64,000 bases of DNA. Source: an uncultured Pelagibacteraceae bacterium. Lineage in GTDB: Bacteria > Pseudomonadota > Alphaproteobacteria > Pelagibacterales > Pelagibacteraceae. Positions 61,545-64,000 of the stretch are shown here, piece after piece (the stretch's first letter is position 1; each line of letters opens with the position of its first letter). A program made the position numbers and the translations under genes. The notes under the pieces were generated by a model that was given only the letters and a program-made list of their open reading frames with translations, made no database searches and was not told where the DNA came from. The stretch spans positions 1 to 64,000 of the forward strand of contig CACKZT010000004.1 of assembly GCA_902604695.1 (NCBI GenBank), written 5' to 3'.

Positions 61545-62876
61545 ATGATAGATATCGCTACCCTAAACGCCAATGAATTGGTTTCTAAATTAAGATCAGG
61601 TGATATTTCTTCTGTAGAATTATGTAAAGCTTACATAAAAAGAATTGAAAAATTTGATAAAGATGTTCAAGCCTGGGCCTTCATAGATAAAAAAATTCTT
61701 TTAGAAAAAGCTGAAGAAGCAGATGAATACAGAAAGTCAGGTAAACCTTTAGGTTCTTTACACGGTCTTCCAGTCGCAATTAAAGATATAATTGGAACTT
61801 ATGATATGCCAACTGAGTGTGGAACAGTTTTTAGAAAAAAAATGTCTAGCTCTCAAGATTCGGAAATAGTCAATTTACTTAAGACAGCAGGAGCTATTAT
61901 AATGGGTAAAACAGTTACTTGCGAACTTGCCTACATTCACCCAAGTAAAACAAAAAATCCACATGATTACTCAAGAACACCTGGAGGTTCTTCAAGCGGC
62001 TCTGCTGCTGTTGTAGCTTCTCACATGGCGCATTTATCTATTGGTTCCCAAACAGGCGGATCAATTATTAGACCTGCTTCTTATTGTGGTGTTGTAGGAT
62101 ATAAACCTTCATATGGATTAATTTCGAGGAATGGAGTTTTAAAAACTTCGGATAAACTTGATACTATTGGGGTGTTTGGAAAAAATGTAAAAGATGTAGC
62201 TTTACTTGCTAAAACTTTAATTAAAAAAGATTTATATGACCCTGCTACAATTCATTTTGCTGCTGACGATATGATAAAAATTTGTGAGGAAGGACCTATT
62301 TTTGAACCAAAGTTTATTTTTTACAAAACTGACAAATGGAAAGATATCGATAAGGATTCTAAAAAAGCTTTTGAATTTTTGATTAAAAGATTAAAAAAGA
62401 ATATAGAAGTATTTGATACACCTTCATATTTTAAAGAAATTCCAAAATACCATAAAATTATTCACGAAACTGATTTAGCAAATAATTTTCAAGTTTATTA
62501 CAAAAAAGATAAAAATAAACTTTCTAAAGAAATGAGGGAGGCAATAGAAAGAGGAATGAAATACTCAGCAAAAGAATATACTGACGCTATAGATTTTATG
62601 AAACTAAGTTACGAATCGTTTAAAGAAGTTTTCGAAGATTATCATGGTATTATTACACCTTCTTCAAGCGGGGTGGCTGACAAAGGACTTAAATCCACTG
62701 GTAGTGCTGACTTTCAAAAAACTTGGACTTATCTGGGTTTACCTACTATTTCACTCCCTTTACTAACTGGAGAAAATAATTTACCATTAGGTGTTCAGTT
62801 AGTTGGGAATAAACTTGATGATTTAAGATTTTTAGGAACTGCTAATTGGTTAGAAAAAAACTGTAAAGATGAATAA
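61545..62876 (+). CDS. Amidase signature family protein
   Basis: GLPVAIKDIIGT; RTPGGSSSGSAAVVASHMAHLSIGSQTGGSIIRPASYCGVVGYKPS Ser-Ser-Lys triad region. Confidence 0.96.
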   Translation: MIDIATLNANELVSKLRSGDISSVELCKAYIKRIEKFDKDVQAWAFIDKKILLEKAEEADEYRKSGKPLGSLHGLPVAIKDIIGTYDMPTECGTVFRKKMSSSQDSEIVNLLKTAGAIIMGKTVTCELAYIHPSKTKNPHDYSRTPGGSSSGSAAVVASHMAHLSIGSQTGGSIIRPASYCGVVGYKPSYGLISRNGVLKTSDKLDTIGVFGKNVKDVALLAKTLIKKDLYDPATIHFAADDMIKICEEGPIFEPKFIFYKTDKWKDIDKDSKKAFEFLIKRLKKNIEVFDTPSYFKEIPKYHKIIHETDLANNFQVYYKKDKNKLSKEMREAIERGMKYSAKEYTDAIDFMKLSYESFKEVFEDYHGIITPSSSGVADKGLKSTGSADFQKTWTYLGLPTISLPLLTGENNLPLGVQLVGNKLDDLRFLGTANWLEKNCKDE

Positions 62877-63048
62877 AATAACTTCTATAATCGGCTGTGT
62901 TTTTTGTATAGCTTTCCTAATAGGTTTGGCAACTACATTAACGAGGTCAATGATGATTGGGTTTAAAGATGTTTTACCAGTTTATATTCTAATGGGCTTA
63001 GTTATAGTAATGATGTTATATGAAGCCTTTGGTGACAAAAAAAAATAA
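62869..63048 (+). CDS. Small (59 aa) predicted membrane protein, absent from the supplied ORF track
   Basis: Hand translation: MNKITSIIGCVFCIAFLIGLATTLTRSMMIGFKDVLPVYILMGLVIVMMLYEAFGDKKK*; two hydrophobic segments; 8-nt overlap with amidase stop. Confidence 0.65.
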   Translation: MNKITSIIGCVFCIAFLIGLATTLTRSMMIGFKDVLPVYILMGLVIVMMLYEAFGDKKK

Positions 63049-63922
63049 TTTTTACCCTTATCTACTTTTGTTAATTCAGCCAATTTTTATGGCATCAAAT
63101 ATAATTGTTGCTAGAGGCGGCGTTGAATATGTTCCGCCAGTATCATTAGCATTTTGGAGATGGCTAACTGTTTTTGCAATTTTAATTCCATTTTTTTTTA
63201 ATGAGATTTTTAAAAAAAGAAAAAAATTAAAATTCGAGTATTTTAAATTATTTTTTTTAGGTTTAATGGGATGTGGTGTTTGTGGGGCATTCCCTTTCAT
63301 AGCGGGTATGACAACTACAATGGCAAATATGGGAATTATCTATACGTCTTCACCTATTTTTATAATAATTTTATCTGTTTTATTTTTTAGAGAAAAAATA
63401 AATATTGCAAGAGTATTAGGCTTATTATTATGCATTACAGGAGTTTTAGTAATAATAAGCAAAGGAAATAGTAATTTATTATTAAACTTTAAATTTACTT
63501 CTGGTGATTTATGGATGATTGGTGCTGCAATTGGTTGGGCAATCTATTCAATATATTTACTAAACTGGAAAAGTAACTTTAGTTTGATGGCTAGATTTAC
63601 TTTAATTGCTTTTTTTGGGGCATTATCCCTATTTCCCTTTTATATTTTTGAAGAAATATTTTTTTTCACAACAACGTTTAATTCTTATTTTATTTTTTGG
63701 ATTTTATTCGCAGCTATTTCTCCAGGAATAATTGCCTTCACATTATACACAAAAGTTCAAAAATATGTAGGAGCCTCTCTAGCAGGATTCACTCTGTATA
63801 TTTTTTCTATACATTCAGCAATTTATGGAATTATAATTTTTAACGAGTCATTAATGAGTTTTCATTTTTTCGGCGCAGCATTTGTTTTCGCTGGAGTTTA
63901 TTTTGCTAGAAAAGTTTATTGA
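63020..63922 (+). CDS. EamA/DMT superfamily transporter
   Basis: About 10 TM; two EamA repeats (PIFMASNIIVARGGVEYVPPVSLAFWRW; GDLWMIGAAIGWAIYSIYLLNWK). Confidence 0.93.
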   Translation: MKPLVTKKNNFYPYLLLLIQPIFMASNIIVARGGVEYVPPVSLAFWRWLTVFAILIPFFFNEIFKKRKKLKFEYFKLFFLGLMGCGVCGAFPFIAGMTTTMANMGIIYTSSPIFIIILSVLFFREKINIARVLGLLLCITGVLVIISKGNSNLLLNFKFTSGDLWMIGAAIGWAIYSIYLLNWKSNFSLMARFTLIAFFGALSLFPFYIFEEIFFFTTTFNSYFIFWILFAAISPGIIAFTLYTKVQKYVGASLAGFTLYIFSIHSAIYGIIIFNESLMSFHFFGAAFVFAGVYFARKVY

Positions 63923-63924
63923 AA

Positions 63925-64000
63925 ATGAAATTTATCTATTTTTCTATAATATCTATAGTTGTTATATATTTTTTGATAATATTATTTGTCTATTTCAATC
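63925..64000 (+). CDS. 5' end of an ORF with an N-terminal hydrophobic segment (runs off window)
   Basis: MKFIYFSIISIVVIYFLIILFVYFN...; ATG 2 nt after the upstream stop codon. Confidence 0.5.
   Translation, partial: MKFIYFSIISIVVIYFLIILFVYFN

Overview
The window is a gene-dense, very AT-rich, streamlined alphaproteobacterial chromosome segment. Protein content and gene order look SAR11/Pelagibacterales-like; this is judged from family recognition, with no search run. It appears to span the origin-proximal region. From left to right it holds a holA 3' fragment, parB-parA-rsmG-mnmG-mnmE, a UbiH-like monooxygenase, ftsK-lolA, hisBHAFE, hslVU, secB-dnaQ-coaE-aroE-maf-ppsR, a ~283 bp intergenic region that is the likely replication origin, hemE-hemH-hemJ-rho, tRNA-Gly(GCC), purH, a heparinase II/III-family protein, rpe, an acetate symporter and acetyl-CoA synthetase block, tsaD, hemCD, mscS, folD, argG, ccmCDEFGH, a glycolate/2-hydroxyacid oxidation block (LldD-like, aminotransferase, glcDEF, hydroxyacid dehydrogenase), a TRAP transporter, an amidase and a DMT exporter. 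I saw no CRISPR array, transposase, prophage or rRNA. The best second-look items are: two near-consensus parS sites inside rsmG; the ppsR/hemE intergenic putative oriC; a Shine-Dalgarno-supported, repeat-encoded Lys/Arg-rich N-terminal extension on acetyl-CoA synthetase; a strong terminator-like hairpin between the TRAP binding-protein gene and its membrane subunits; a 14-bp-stem hairpin with a pyrimidine-rich loop upstream of ccmC; and a 59-aa membrane-protein ORF missing from the supplied ORF track. I did not find convincing evidence of a wholly novel multi-gene system.
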